Notes: generated from the sequence alone by a model not told the origin. A DNA stretch of 64,000 nucleotides from Lunularia cruciata (GCA_948567375.1 OX419757.1:61442001-61506000); one strand, 5' to 3'; shown: positions 1 to 11,330, counted from the first letter of the stretch. Program-made: numbers and translations.

Positions 1-419
1 CCCGCAAGCCTTTTTGTTTTGGATTCTTCTTTAGTCCAAGGATAGCCCATGTGAAGGAATCCTTGCTTTAGTGGTTGGGTCAAGATAAGGGGAATATGCC
101 CATGTGAATGGATATTCCTTTCTACTTTTTGACTTTACTTGACTTTTAGTCTAGTAACTTGAGTTACTACGGTAATTAGTAACTTTGGTACGTAACTATT
201 TCACAAGTATATAAACAAGGAGTGAGGAGGTACTCATCATCCTTTCATTTGCAACTATCTCTCTCTCATTGAGTTCTCTAGTGAGCAATGTCTTGAGTCT
301 TGGAGTGTTAGCCTTGGAGGAGTATGATGGAGTTGGGGTTCCTTGCCTTCTTAGTCCATGGTGCGCTACCATAATAGCCATCAGAGGTTCATCCTGAGTG
401 AGAGACAGGCCGGCTCACA
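1..419 (+). mobile_element. Family D LTR, 3' part, cut by window edge
   Basis: This is the 3' end of an LTR that recurs at 9006-9694 and, inverted, at 35502-36205, 38126-38824 and 45263-45927. It holds the shared TATA box (TATATAAAC near 208) and the shared terminus ending GCCGGCTCACA at 419. Reading on the opposite strand, the RT of element A1 runs straight into this terminus at 420, so the LTR inserted into A1. Whether it is a solo LTR or part of a full element cannot be seen from here. Confidence 0.85.
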
Positions 420-1060
420 GACCCAAATACTCAACTTGCTCGTAGAAGAACCTACACTTCCCGAGATGTAATTTGAGTCCATGAGATCTCAACCTCTCAA
501 ACACTCCAACAACTATCTCTCATGCTCCTCCACAGTAGTGCTATAAACCAAAATGTCATCAATATAGCACCGAGAAAAATCCAATCCAGCTAGGATCCTA
601 TCCATGACCCTTTGGAACTCAATAGGAGCATTCTTCAACCCAAATGGTAAGAACCTCCACTGATATAACACATCCTTACCATGAGGATTAATAGCCCAAA
701 ATGTTATCTTGGACTTATCTTCCTCCTTGATCGGCAATTGATGATATCCTGCTTGAAGATCCAAAGTACTAAAGACCTTTGCATGCCCAATCGCATCAAA
801 AATCTCCTCTAGTGTAGGCATGGCATACCGATCAACCCTGGTCTATCTGTTGATAGGACAGTAATCTCCACACATCCGCCTATCTATATAGTTGCCATGC
901 ATATCCTTCTTGGCTGGCATCACTATTGCTGATGCATACTCTCTATGTGAAATCTCCACCAAACCAACCTCAAAAAGGTCACTACTCTGACTCTGAATCA
1001 ATGTCCTCTCAATCTCACTATATTGATACGAACGTCAAAAAAGTATTGTATTGCTAGTCA
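420..1060 (-). pseudogene. A1 reverse transcriptase fragment
   Basis: RNA-directed DNA polymerase domain of the A1 pol. An uninterrupted stretch (821-513) carries the conserved FSTLDLQAGYHQ block, the PFGLKNAP block and the catalytic YIDD box at about 566-555. Upstream, about 1000-830, are a MPAKKDMHG-like block and a GDYCPIN block, the usual KKDG and DYRxLN motifs. Downstream the frame continues to a QVEYLG block and stops at the LTR boundary at 420, so thumb, RNase H and integrase are missing. One in-frame stop precedes the open part. The same RT is found in A3 (22689) and A2 (49990). Confidence 0.88.
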
Positions 1061-1377
1061 GCTCAATCCGTATACCTGGTCCCTTTAGAGCACCCAAATC
1101 CTTCATAATGAAGGCAAAACAACTTGTGTGGCTCCTTAAGAACCTCCAAACCCTTCATCTTTCACTCTCCAATAAGCTTGGGTTCAAGATTTGGCTCCCA
1201 AGTATCCTCTATAATTGTAGTAGGAGTGGAAGACGTACTGACTGGCTGCTACATTGGGCGCTTGGGAGCAATAGTGTCATGCTCCAGACCACTAGAGGTC
1301 CCAACCTCTGTGTGAAAAACTCCCTCCACTCTGGCTGCAAGCTCCACACGTCCTCTAGCTGCATCCCAAGTGGACCA

Positions 1378-1467
1378 AGGGTGTAATCCAAGTAGCCCAC
1401 GCTCACTTGGATGGACTCTAAGTAGACCACTCTCACTAGTAGCTATTGGATGTGTCCCAAGAATACC
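1378..1467 (-). repeat. Peptide repeats between methyltransferase and RT (A1)
   Basis: Within the open frame 1731-1249 the translation shows three imperfect copies of a motif of about 11-13 residues, G(I/L)LGxHP: HGILGTHP, SGLLRVHP and RGLLGLHP. They lie after the last methyltransferase motif and before RT. The same repeats are recognisable in A2 (about 49454-49560), so they belong to the ancestral polyprotein. They could be a flexible linker or a processing region; no function can be assigned. Confidence 0.6.
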
Positions 1468-1589
1468 ATGTCCACTTGGTCCATCGCCCCCAGCATGTGC
1501 CTGAATCGTCTCAATAGGCACAGGGCTCACAAGTGTCTTAGTTGTGATGCCTATCAAGCACATCCTACGCTGCTTTGCCAAGCCAAGGC

Positions 1590-2583
1590 TCACAATCCAG
1601 GTCAAACAGTTCAGGTCCATAGCCTGACCTAACACCTGACGCTTGGATACCTCTGACACTGTTGGAATAGCAATAATACCGGTACGAAAACCCATCGCCC
1701 ACTCTCTCTCATCAGCATTGGGCTCCACCAATTGTTGTAACTATAAGTCCCAAACAAGTCCAGGTCCTCCCTCTCAAAAAGCATGAGAGCCTAGGAAACT
1801 CATGAGTGTGGGAAATGCAGCTCTAGGCTGTCTAACTAGGTTCACCACTGCCATAAGTGACCTTTCAGCTACTACCATTGTTTGAGACTGACGCCCAACA
1901 TCCAAGATATCATCAACAAGGATGTAGGCAAGTCGCTGAATCCCATCATAAGCGCGATGTAGAACCTCTTTGGGTAAGAGGTTCATCTACCAAAGATGAA
2001 GACGATGAGCCCGTGATCCCACTCTGGCTGCATCTAACAATACAACATGTCCCATCCAAGAATGGACCTGATGTGTACTCGCCACCACTCTAGTGCAAGA
2101 ATCACCCATCAAAGGAACGTTCTCCAAAAGGTAAGCTGGAGAAACAGAGTGATGAACCTTGAGATGTCGTAGTATCCATAACATCTCCCAAAACACACCA
2201 GAACAAGGATCTTGAAGACCCAATCCTCTACCAGCATGTGTATGTCCCTGACATGGCCATCCAAAAATCACCAAGTGAATAGGCCCATGTCTCTCTAGGT
2301 CATGCGCTCCTAGTAAGGAAATGTCTCTTGGCAGGGCCTTCTGGTAACCTTTGACTGCTGACATCGGTAATAACTCCGGATACCGATTGGCCAAGTGTGC
2401 CACATGATATAGAAAGGCTCGCCTAGTAGTCTCATCTCTCTCTACATACAAGTACCTTTGTACTTGTATACCCGCCTGCAACACTGCAGCTAGTCTAGTG
2501 CTGATCCCACCAAACAACTCCAATAGGCATATCCACTCTATTGGATACTGCCAAGCAATGAGTGTGGTATTCAAGGGGGTCAA
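1590..2583 (-). pseudogene. A1 C5 cytosine-DNA methyltransferase domain in pol
   Basis: The stretch 2583-1987 (198 residues) shows the ordered C5-methyltransferase motifs: motif I LLELFGGI (residues 20-27, SAM binding), an acidic YVERDE (46-51), motif IV GWPCQG with the catalytic Cys at residue 111 (codon 2253-2251), motif VI ENV (154-156) and a motif VIII-like SRAHRLHLW. After a stop at 1986-1984 the frame goes on with a conserved PTLMSFLGSHAF block, then EREWAMGF and a motif X-like RQVLGQAMD (about 1641-1615). The AHR..(Y/L)W pattern followed by NL resembles the DNMT3/DRM branch more than MET1 or CMT. The domain sits between protease and RT. At least two stops (at 1986-1984 and near 1740) mean this copy is inactive. 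Confidence 0.85.
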
Positions 2584-3060
2584 AGCAATTGCCTCTTGGG
2601 GCTCACCTTCACACTCATCTCCTGATGGTATGAAGGGTCCACTCTAAGCCTGCTACACCAACTGATATGCATGCTGCTGCAATGCCTCCTTTGAACTCCA
2701 CAATGGAACATCCAAGGTGGATGGAACAATCCCACTCATACTCCAAAGCCGAGTGATCTCCTCTGGTACTGGAGTATCCTCTGCATGGGCATTCCACTCC
2801 AACAAGTCACCAGGCCAAGTAACTGCACCACTGAAAGCTAAAACTGATGTTGCCAAGGTCTCGAACTGTAGTGAGCCAAGACTGCCACTACTAAAGCGTA
2901 CTGGTAGGCGACATACCCGTCCCTAACCAAACTGCCAACCAGGTCTATAAGAAGTTGTCTCCTCCCAATAGTCAATGCTGAAACCCATGGGGTATAACAC
3001 TGCTCCCCCAACTAGCACATCATATGCCTCAAGTGGAGTCGCAATAGCTCTCACCACCAA
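2584..3060 (-). pseudogene. A1 pol spacer between protease and methyltransferase
   Basis: Open pieces on the minus strand (for example 2856-2653, 67 residues) continue the polyprotein after protease. They are rich in Trp, Pro and Glu and show no motif I recognise. The homologous part of A2 lies at about 47930-48380. It may be an N-terminal extension of the methyltransferase or a linker. Stops near 2930 and 2645 interrupt it. Confidence 0.45.
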
Positions 3061-3300
3061 GCTATCAGTCAAATGACCAAGCTAAACCTGGACAACAAGC
3101 TCTCCATGTATGATGTACTGTGTCAAACCACCACCTAGAGATGTCTGGATCTGAAATGGACACCTCTCCACATCGGTCTTCCGTAACTCCAGACCGACAA
3201 CTGCAGCCTTCCCCAACATAAGGGGCTGCGCACCAGAGTCTAACAAGACTCTCTATTGTGTATAGATCTTCCCTGAAGGTCCCACCAAACAAAAAATCCC
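3061..3300 (-). pseudogene. A1 aspartic protease
   Basis: Retropepsin-type protease that would cut the Gag-Pol polyprotein. The minus strand encodes LLDSGAQPLML, with the catalytic DSG triad at about 3240-3232, followed by a hydrophobic strand and a glycine-rich flap region. It lies between gag and the methyltransferase. A stop just upstream (near 3255) and one near 3080 break the frame. In A2 the same site (about 47690) has lost the DSG. Confidence 0.75.
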
Positions 3301-5580
3301 CCTTTGGTTATCCAATAGGACAACACCATGTGTGAACCGTGCTCTCTCAAAGGCCGGTCTAGCTAGCAACTCCTCCAATCTAGCCGTTGTTGCCTGCCAT
3401 AAACCATTGGTCGCTGAATGGATCCCATGCTCCTCAACCAAGTCAGCTCCACTACCAACCACCTCTGCTCTAGTAGTAGGAACCACACCATCCCTACTCT
3501 CACATAGCGTGGCAGCCAACCGAAACACTGGGGCTGGGTCAACTCCCAATGTAAACATGTCACTGGCTAAAAACAAAGGATGCAGCATAATCAGCTGAGC
3601 CGCCCCCAACATCATGCTAGACTCAGTCTGTGTAGTAGTAGGTGGTTGACTAGCAGGTAGTCCATCATGTACTCCATCACCACCTACTAAACCTACACTA
3701 GGACGTCTAGGAACCATGGAGTTGTCTGTAATGCCTCAAATAGCATGAAAGACTAGGGAAGTCTGACCTGTCTCCCAACCTCTCCTCTTTGTGGGTCCAA
3801 CTCCATTGATGCTCCTCTAGGCTCTGGAGCACGTACTACACTCCTAGTCATTGCCGCAGATGCATCCACCTGTGCTGCTCCACACATGAAGTCCAGAGCA
3901 TCTCTATCACCAGCATATGAGGTGGAAGCCTCAGCAACCGAATCTGATATCCTCTAAGCAATAGCCATACTAGCCAATCTCTGCTCCAACTGCTCAATCC
4001 AAGTAGCCATAGTTGTGTTAGAAGTAAGTGCAGGTACTGCACTCTTACTAGGTGTAGATCCTCTACCACCACCTCTACCACCTTGTCCTCCATGAACTGG
4101 AGCTCCTCTACTACTTGCCATAGCAGTCTTGCCACTATGTAACTCCGGGTGTAGGTCAAAACACCGATCACTAGTGTGACCAAATTTGTGGCAATGCTCA
4201 CACTACCTCTGTGCTGGCTGTGCACCCGAAGTATTAGATCCACTGCCCTAAGTACACTCTCTTTGATGGTGAGGTCCACCACAAGCCCAACAAGCAACAC
4301 CACCACTCACTGGCTGCTGCTGACCCAAAAATGAGGGTAAGGGTCTAACTCCACTAGGCCCTCTACTTGCTCCATAGGATCTGAGCTGTCCACCCTATCC
4401 TCAAAAACCAACTAGCCATGGTGCACTCTGCTACACTCTAGAAGAAGTCACAGCCGTGGATGAGGTCTCCCTACCAAATCCAGATGTCACCACTCTCTCC
4501 TCCACCATGTTGAGCTCAATACGCTCAGCCAAACTAAAGACCACTGCCAAAGTAGGCAAAGTAGCCTCTAACAACGTAGCATCACGAACTCTACGTCGCA
4601 ACTCCCTGTCTAGTATCCCATACCAAAACTAGACTGCATAGGCCTCAATAACTCCTTGAGTGAAACTGATCAGCCGCCTCATGCGAGTGTATGCCTTGCG
4701 TAGGCTCTCTCCAACCTTCTACTAGAACTCTTGCAAGCTCCTCAGCTTGTCAGTCCGCACTCCCTGGTAGTTCTACCTCAAACATAGAAAGAACTCCAAC
4801 ATGGGGTTAAACCCCAGTACCACACCACCTCCTGTAGTGGTACCTCCACTCGTAGTAGCACTATCTCCAACTAGTGCACCTCTACTAGCTCCACCCACAC
4901 TACTCGAGCTAGAACTTGTAAGTATAGCCAATCTACTCCTGGCCACCGAGCCTGAAGTGATGGAGATATAGTGTGGAGACCAATACTGTCTCCATAACTA
5001 GAGGCCCCATAGATCTCGTCCATGTCCCACAACAATGGTGCAGACACACCAAGTGCACTCTCAATTGAATCAGCTCTTGTGTCAAACTCCAACTCATAGT
5101 CAAGCTCCTCCCTCACTGGGTACTGAGATATAGGCTGATATCAAGCACCACTCCGAGTAAACCCACTGCGTACTGCAGGGCTAACTCCTCTGGAATCTCC
5201 AAAGAACTTTGTCATGACAAAGTAACCGCAACAGCAAACCCAAACCACCAACTGCAACCGCAAGTACCCCACCACGTGTCAATACCAACTAAGCACCACC
5301 CACTAATGTAACTCTAACCGAGATAACTACACTAGGAGAAAAAGCAACTTGTAACCTGCCATCATAACACGCACTCTCATGATTTACAGGTTATCACTTC
5401 CTGCCTCACCGGAGAGAAACAAAGGTAGTCTGATTGGTCATCACTCCAGCCTCACCACCGAGAGCACACCAGAGCACCAATGCTCAAAAGTCAAGGCACC
5501 TCACACAAACGTGGTGCACAAATAGGAAGCAAAGAATGGAGGGGGTCCAATCACAAGAAATCTAAATGAAAACCCTCCAT
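3301..5580 (-). pseudogene. A1 gag (capsid/nucleocapsid) and gag-pol junction
   Basis: Minus-strand gag remnant. An N-terminal acidic open piece (5116-4871) contains a DTRADSIESALG block that is also found in A2 at 37901, which fixes its family. The C-terminal part carries two retroviral zinc knuckles at 4292-4254 and 4202-4161, followed by a Gly/Arg-rich tail and a coiled segment with MATWIEQLEQRLA near 4010. The open piece 3717-3253 joins gag to protease. Several stops and frameshifts are present. Confidence 0.7.
4161..4292 (-). other. Two CCHC zinc knuckles of A1 gag
   Basis: Two nucleic-acid-binding knuckles read on the minus strand. The first, at 4292-4254, is CWACGGPHHQREC (slightly short spacing). 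The second, at 4202-4161, is CEHCHKFGHTSDRC, a perfect C-x2-C-x4-H-x4-C. Such knuckles package retrotransposon RNA. The first is also intact in A2 (46717-46755); the second has lost its Cys there. Confidence 0.8.
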
Positions 5581-5601
5581 CTCATAACATAACAAGGGAC
5601 T

Positions 5602-5614
5602 GACTCTGCCACCA
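5602..5614 (-). promoter_or_regulatory. Primer-binding site of A1
   Basis: TGGTGGCAGAGTC on the minus strand begins two bases after the 5' LTR end. It resembles the common plant site TGGTATCAGAGC, which pairs with initiator Met-tRNA. The equivalent in A2 (32178-32190) differs by one base. This fixes the LTR boundary and the direction of A1. Confidence 0.65.
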
Positions 5615-5616
5615 TT

Positions 5617-7019
5617 TGGCATTTGACATAAGAGAAGTTTGTATCTAAGTCCTAAGCTACCAAGATCACCAAAAATGGGATCAAACTGCCTCTGCTAGCC
5701 AAAGCTACATGTGTATAGATAACAGTGGCACACTCATTATGACAACAAGTGAGGGTGGACCAATTGGCTAGGGCATCAATCTAAGAACAAGAGATCTAGG
5801 GGTCAAACCCTGTTGCGCACAATCTAGCAAGAAAGGCAAATTTTGCCAACCAATGACCAAGATCTACTCTAAAATAGCTAGCCTCACGCTAGCAAGCTGG
5901 CTGTTGGCCCTTCTAGGCCTTTGTAGCCTCTCATAGCCCATAGCCCTATGCCTCAAAATGCCAAAGATCAGCCAAATGAGGCCTTTATTCTTGCCACTTC
6001 GAATCTCCTCCAAAATTAGCAAAACTTCTCCAAATCTGTAAAAGTCCTCCAAACTAGCAAAACTCCTCCAAATTTGGCCAAACATAAAAAACTCCTCCAA
6101 ATCTGGCCAAAATCTGATGCACAATCTGACATTAAATCTGACATAAAATTTAACATAAACTCTAAAGTTGGTTGTCCGCCAAATCCCCCGCTAACTTTCC
6201 ACTTGATCCAAATTGATAACATGGGTTTTTCCAAATCACAAATTCATGAGAATAGCTTCCCAACTCCACCTTCAATTTGACTTTTTGAGCCCAACTCGTA
6301 GTAAATTGGTTTTGTCTTCACCTCTTGAGCTCAAAATCACAACCACTACTCAAAATTTGCTCCTTCTTTGCTCAAAATTTGGCAAGCGCTTCCGCACACC
6401 GTCAATCTTACTGCCAAATCTGCATCAATTGAATGAGCTTCTGCACACTAGGGAAACACTAAACTTGAATTGAGCTACCAACGATCCACCGAACTTGGAG
6501 ATACCACCAACACTCGAAGTTCTTGCACCCGATTTCCCCCTGACTTCACTTCTCTGATGTAACCAAATTGCTTACCACTCTCAACTCAACTCAACTCAAC
6601 TCAACTCAGATCAGTACTTGATCTACACTCTATAAACTGCCAACAATTGGGCACTGATTATAGTCAAGCCACACCCACTCAAGCATAAAGAATCCAGGTG
6701 ATGCTCGTCGGCCTCTGTCCACCATAGCCAAGAACTCGAAGGCTCAACATCAAAGAAGTGAGCTCTCTGGAGCTCACTTCAAAACTATACCCCTTGGACT
6801 CGAGCTAGCACTAAAACCCTAACGGTCCCGTTGACATCACAATCCGACGGTGCAAACGGTGCAAAGTGACGGTGGGCCCCACCATGAATTCAATACCCTA
6901 AACACAAAATCTGACCGTCAGAAAGTAGTCTTTGATGAATTGCTAAAATAACTCTTACTAATATCACTGGAACTCCAGTGTCCGAGCAATCTAGATGCGA
7001 CACTACAAATGGTGTGACA
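5617..7019 (-). mobile_element. A1 5' LTR (about 1.4 kb)
   Basis: Begins TGTCACACCATTTG at 7019 (minus) and ends TGCCA at 5617, just before the primer-binding site. It matches A2's LTR at 30782-32175 (1394 bp) and parts at 8695-9005, 9695-10087, 22567-22688, 29307-29746 and 56684-56826. It contains no gene; open frames here are by chance. A CTCAA microsatellite lies within it. Confidence 0.85.
6577..6608 (+). repeat. (TCAAC)n microsatellite in A1 LTR
   Basis: About six perfect TCAAC units in a row. The other A LTR copies have only one or two units at this place, so it expanded after A1 inserted. Confidence 0.9.
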
Positions 7020-8694
7020 TTGATGACAAGGGAATTGAAGTATTGAAAGAGAAGGAGTGGCAGAGGAATGGTAGAAAAGCCAAAGTGAAGGAGAGAAGTA
7101 TCAAAGGGGATTTTGGGAAGGTAGAGCAATATCAAAGGGGGTTTTGGGAAGACAAAGCAATATCAAAGGAGTTTGAATGATAGAAAAGTATTAAATAAGG
7201 GTGTTGAGAGTGAGAAAAATAAAAAGAAGTTTAGGAATCTATGGGAAGTGAAGAGAGAGAATCAAGAAGGGTCTTTGAAGGAAGAAAGAAGCATTGAAGG
7301 AGTTTAGAAGTATAGAGAGGTATCGAAGGAATGATCAATGAGTTTTTGAGAGAGAACAAGAATTGATGGTTTTTGGAGTGACAGGTATCAAATGGAATAC
7401 TCTTTGGGAAATGACAATGAAGGAACTAGTAGGAAGACTCTTTGGGAAGTGATAGTGAGGGATTGACACAAATGATTGACAAGAAGAAATGAGTGAAGGA
7501 TCAAGAAGAGAAGGAAATCATGGGACAAAAAAGTGACAAGGGGAATCAAAGTGAGTGAAGAATTTTTTTGGGAGAGAGTTCAAGGATCAAAGGGAAAAAC
7601 AGTCCTAGCAAGGAAAGTTGCAAGAAAGAAGAAGGAGAAACATCAAAGGAGTTTACGGTGATAGTGAAGAAAATGAAAAGGTAGAAATAGTGAAGGATCA
7701 TGAAGTTAAGGAGATGACAAGGAACTATCAAATGGAATTTGTTGGATTGACATAGAGAGAAGCAAAAGCAAGAAACAAGAAGGTATAGAGAAGAATCCAG
7801 GAAGAAAGAGGAGGAGCATGCACACTTTAGTTGCTATTGCACATCATCCTTTTGAAGGTTGGTTGTATATCTAATGGTGAGGTAGGAGTTTGGTTGGTGG
7901 AGTTGATAATGTTGTTATCACTGGTCAATCATTCTTTCTAGCAAAGGGTGCAACAAATACAACCGCTGTTTGTATAAATGAGTCACATCTAGTTTATTAT
8001 AGTAGTTTTGTCTTAAAGCTATAGCTTGAGTAGGTTATCTTGCATCTATTACAATGGCTTGAGAAGTACATTGATACCTCTTACAAGATAATCAAGTAGT
8101 GGGCAAAAACTTGCTACTAGCCCCAATTGGTAATTCTATTGTTTTTAGGCTTTAAAAAGCATTTCCCAGTTAGTGGCGCTATACAATCGGAGTGAGGGAA
8201 TATTTTACTTGTGATGTTTGGTTATCCTCTTCCGTGTTGACAATCCCCCTACATGATCTGGTTTGCAATTGTGTGATCTAGAAGTTGTCATCTTATGCAG
8301 TATTATGTTTATATGATTAGATAATTAGATTTAGCTGATTATGACGGTAGGGAAAGAAAAGGAAGGGTGGAAGTGAAAAGGAATGGAGTTCCTCTATTAG
8401 TGAAAAGAAGGTGGGTCTTGAAAGAGGGGAAGAGCACATTGAGCTCTATAAGGATAAGACAAGGCAGATATAAATAGAGCTAAGCCTTAGCTATATCAGT
8501 ATCCAAAACATTGAATTGACCACAGCTCCTCATAACATTAAGCTAAAAGATGGAGGTCATTATGTTGAAGAGGTATTTATAGGTCTAGAAAGAACCATAG
8601 AGTTGAGTTGGGAAGTAGCAACTAAATGTCTAAGTGTGAGCAACTAGATGCCTGGTGCATTCTTGAGACCTTATAAACCCTACAACAACATAAA
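7020..8694. other. Unassigned stretch between two A LTRs; GA-rich part 7020-7850
   Basis: No gene recognised. About 7020-7850 is strongly purine-rich on the plus strand, with degenerate repeats of the type TATCAAAGGNGTTTNNGAA (around 7096, 7130, 7163 and later), and reads like decayed tandem or transposon sequence. From 7850 to 8694 the composition is ordinary. It is bounded on the left by the A1 LTR start and on the right by the broken end of the A4 LTR. Confidence 0.5.
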
Positions 8695-9005
8695 TCCCTA
8701 AAGTTAGCTGACCGCCAAATCCTCTACTAACTCTCTACTTGAGCCAAATTAAAATGATGGGTTTCTCCAAATCATAAATTCAAGAGGATGGGTTCATAAC
8801 TTCATCTTCAATTTCACTTTCTGAGCCCAACTCGCACCAGATTGGTCTTGCTTTCACCTCTTGAGCTCAAAATCACAACCATTACTCAAAAATTGTTTCT
8901 CTTTACTTGAAATTTGGCCAGCATTTCCGTACACCATCTGCCTCACTATCAAATCTAATCAATCAAACAAGCTCTTACACACTAGAGAAAACTTGAACTC
9001 CGATC

Positions 9006-9694
9006 TATAACACCCATTTGTGCATGTGTGCGGTATTGTGATATTTAGCTTAGTATAACAAGTAATTGAGAGATATTATTTATATAGATAAAGGATGGCT
9101 TTACATTAGTCATGATTAGCTAAAGTTAGTCATAGCTAAGATAGTGGAGACCTTTTTTTAGAGGAAGTAGAAAAGACGAGCATCACTATCTTGGATTCTA
9201 GTGTGTTGACTTGGTATTATTCTTAGGTGTTTGGCTTTGAGAAAAGAGTTGAGAACTCTTGGGCCCACAAGCCTTTTTACTTTGGATTCTTCTATAGTCC
9301 AAGGATAGCCCATGTGAAAGAATCCTTGACTTAGTGGTTGGGTCAAGATAAGATCATATACTTAGTGGAATATGCCCATGTGGATGGATATTCCTCTATA
9401 CTTTTTGACTTTACTTGACTTTTAGCCTAGTAACTTGAGTTACTTTGGTAAATTGTAATTTTAGTGTGTAACTATTTCACAAGTATATAAACATGGGTGA
9501 GGAAGTACTCATTATCCTTTCATTTGCAACTATCTCTTTCTCATTGAGTTCTCTAGTGAGCAATGGATTGAGTCTTAGAGTGTTAGCCTTGGAGGAGTAT
9601 GATGGAGATGGGGTTCTTTGCCTTCTTAGTCCATGGTGCGCCACCATAATAGCTATCAGAGGTTCATCCTGAGTGAGAGATAGGCCGGCTCATA
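9006..9694 (+). mobile_element. Family D solo LTR in A4
   Basis: Starts TATAACACCCATTTG (family start TGTAACACC with one change) and ends GCCGGCTCATA. GATC flanks both sides (9002-9005 and 9695-9698), matching a 4 bp target duplication, and the flanks rejoin into a continuous A LTR. A TATA box (TATATAAAC) lies near 9486. No internal region is present, as expected after LTR-LTR recombination. Confidence 0.85.
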
Positions 9695-10980
9695 GATCAT
9701 GCTACCAACAATCAACAAGTCTTGGAAATACCACCAACACTCTCAATTCTTGCATCCTATTTCCCCTTGACCTCACATCTTTGATGTACTCAGTTCATTT
9801 ACACACCTTGAATCACACTCAATCAAACTTGATCTATCACTCAGTGATTTGCTAACAATTATGCACTGATTATGGTCAAGCCATATCCACTCTAGCTAGG
9901 AAAATCTAGGTGATGCTTGCCGGCCTTTGTCTACCATAGCTAGGAACTCAAAGGCTCAACATCAGAGAAATGAGCTCTTTGGAGCTGCACTTTGAAAGTA
10001 TAACGCTTGGACTTGAGCTAGGTCTCAAACCCTAACGGTCACACTGATGGCACACTTGACGGTCCAAACAGTGCAAGTGATGATGGGTGTGGTACCCACA
10101 TTTTTCATTCTGGATGAGTTTTGAAGAAGAAGTGCCTTGCTGAAACCAAATTGAAACCAAATGGAGAAGAAATAAGTGCAAACTTGTGTTTTGATCAGAC
10201 CCAAGGAAGTCACTTTTGTGTAAGAGGAAGAAGGTCTCAGACTGGATCAGACCCAAAGAAACTTACTTCGTGTCAGAGGAGGAAAAAACTCGGATCAGAA
10301 GTTGAAGGAGTGCAAACCCAAAGGAGAAATGAAAGGTTACAGGTCTAGATTCTTGCAGGGGCTATATCTCAGTGACCACAAGTCCAAATCAAGCGTGCTA
10401 TACTTCGTTGGAAGCGTCTTGTTTAGGGCTTTCCATTGGCACGAAAATCGCAAAGTTTGGAGGTTTGTAGAAGAATTTACAAGCATTTGAAGTTTTGGGA
10501 GTAGATGTGAAGAGTAGTTTGGTGTCTTCGGGTCAATGTGACTTCGGACTTCGGACTTCGGGTTTACATGACTTCCGGTCATGAGACTTTACCTCAAGAC
10601 AAATATGATTCAACCCGAGTAAGTCGGACCTTGGAGTATAGTGAAGGTGAGTTCAGGAGTTTTGCAAGAGTGATTATAGGAAATTAGAGTAGAGAAAAAA
10701 GATAGTTAGGATACCATGACTGCAATTTTAGTTCTGATTGAAGATGGAACATGAATTGAAGGAGAAGTAGCAGTAGTGAATAAACCGGGTCAGTGAATTG
10801 CAGGATCAGATAGTAAGTGTCTTCGGGTCAGTTACATGAGTGATTAGGGGAAAGTGGGTTACAAATTGAATGTGTAGAGAGTGTACCCATGCTTTCAATT
10901 ACAATTCTTGATGAGGATATAGTAGAATTAGCAAAGGAATTGATAATGGCAAACCCAAAGTCAATGAAGCAGGAGTGTAG

Positions 10981-11202
10981 ATGTCTTTGGAGTTACCAGT
11001 GGAGACATTAGAGAAGAGTGAGTTGGGAGATAAAGAGTTAGATAGATTACCCACCAGTGGAATTTCAGATCAAGAAAGAGAATTGTTAGATCTGGTAGAA
11101 GATGTAAGAATTGTGAAACCCAAGGACAGAGCAGTAGGAAGTACAATTACTTTGGATTTGGGTTTGAAAGACGAGGAAGAAGTAGACATCATATCGGATT
11201 AG
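10981..11202 (+). pseudogene. Conserved acidic ORF end inside family C (short form)
   Basis: 73 residues, Glu/Asp/Lys-rich, with an LEKSELGDKELDRL stretch and ending DEEEVDIISD. The same frame with the same stop position (about 800 bp before the element end) is open in the copies at 52510-52719 and 26885-27091, so it reflects an ancestral coding sequence rather than chance. Just upstream are degenerate repeats of the same module. I do not recognise the protein. Confidence 0.5.
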
Positions 11203-11319
11203 TAACCGATTGGAGATTTGTATAGGTAGATATGAAAAGGTGCATTGTCATTTCAGATCTACAGGTTTGTAAAGTCATTAAGAAGAGGTGTAATAGGAAG
11301 ATAAATGTCGATTGCTTCA

Positions 11320-11330
11320 CTATTTAAGAG
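11320..11330 (+). promoter_or_regulatory. Likely TATA box of family C
   Basis: ACTATTTAAGA. The same box occurs at equal distance from the element end near 27229 and 52812, and on the minus strand near 15550. It lies just downstream of the conserved ORF stop, so transcription would start within the LTR, giving a long U3 and an R-U5 of about 650 bp. Confidence 0.5.

Larger units (their letters stand above)
420..7019 (-). mobile_element. Element A1: Ty3/gypsy retrotransposon, 5' LTR to RT, with methyltransferase domain
   Basis: Read on the minus strand the order is 5' LTR (7019-5617), primer-binding site, gag with two zinc knuckles, protease, an unassigned spacer, a C5 cytosine methyltransferase domain, a linker with short peptide repeats, and RT, which is cut at 420 by a D LTR. 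RNase H and integrase are therefore outside the window or lost. A1 has visibly more CpG and longer open stretches than A2 or A3, which suggests it is the youngest A copy here. Stops and frameshifts still break every module. The RT has the YIDD and FLPFG motifs of the Metaviridae (Ty3/gypsy) type. Confidence 0.88.

Noticed and set aside
1987-2583. Methyltransferase as a contaminating bacterial gene
   Set aside because: It lies in frame order between protease and RT, has a matching decayed copy in A2 at the same position, and bounds agree with the element on both sides.
1987-2583. Active host DNMT gene
   Set aside because: Stop at 1986-1984, no introns or own start, and embedded in a retroelement polyprotein.
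3848-4306. 152-residue minus-strand frame, Val/Leu-rich
   Set aside because: Wrong frame over the A1 gag zinc knuckles, which are read in another frame of the same strand.
5602-5614. tRNA gene at the primer-binding site
   Set aside because: Only the 13 bases complementary to a tRNA end are present; no cloverleaf.
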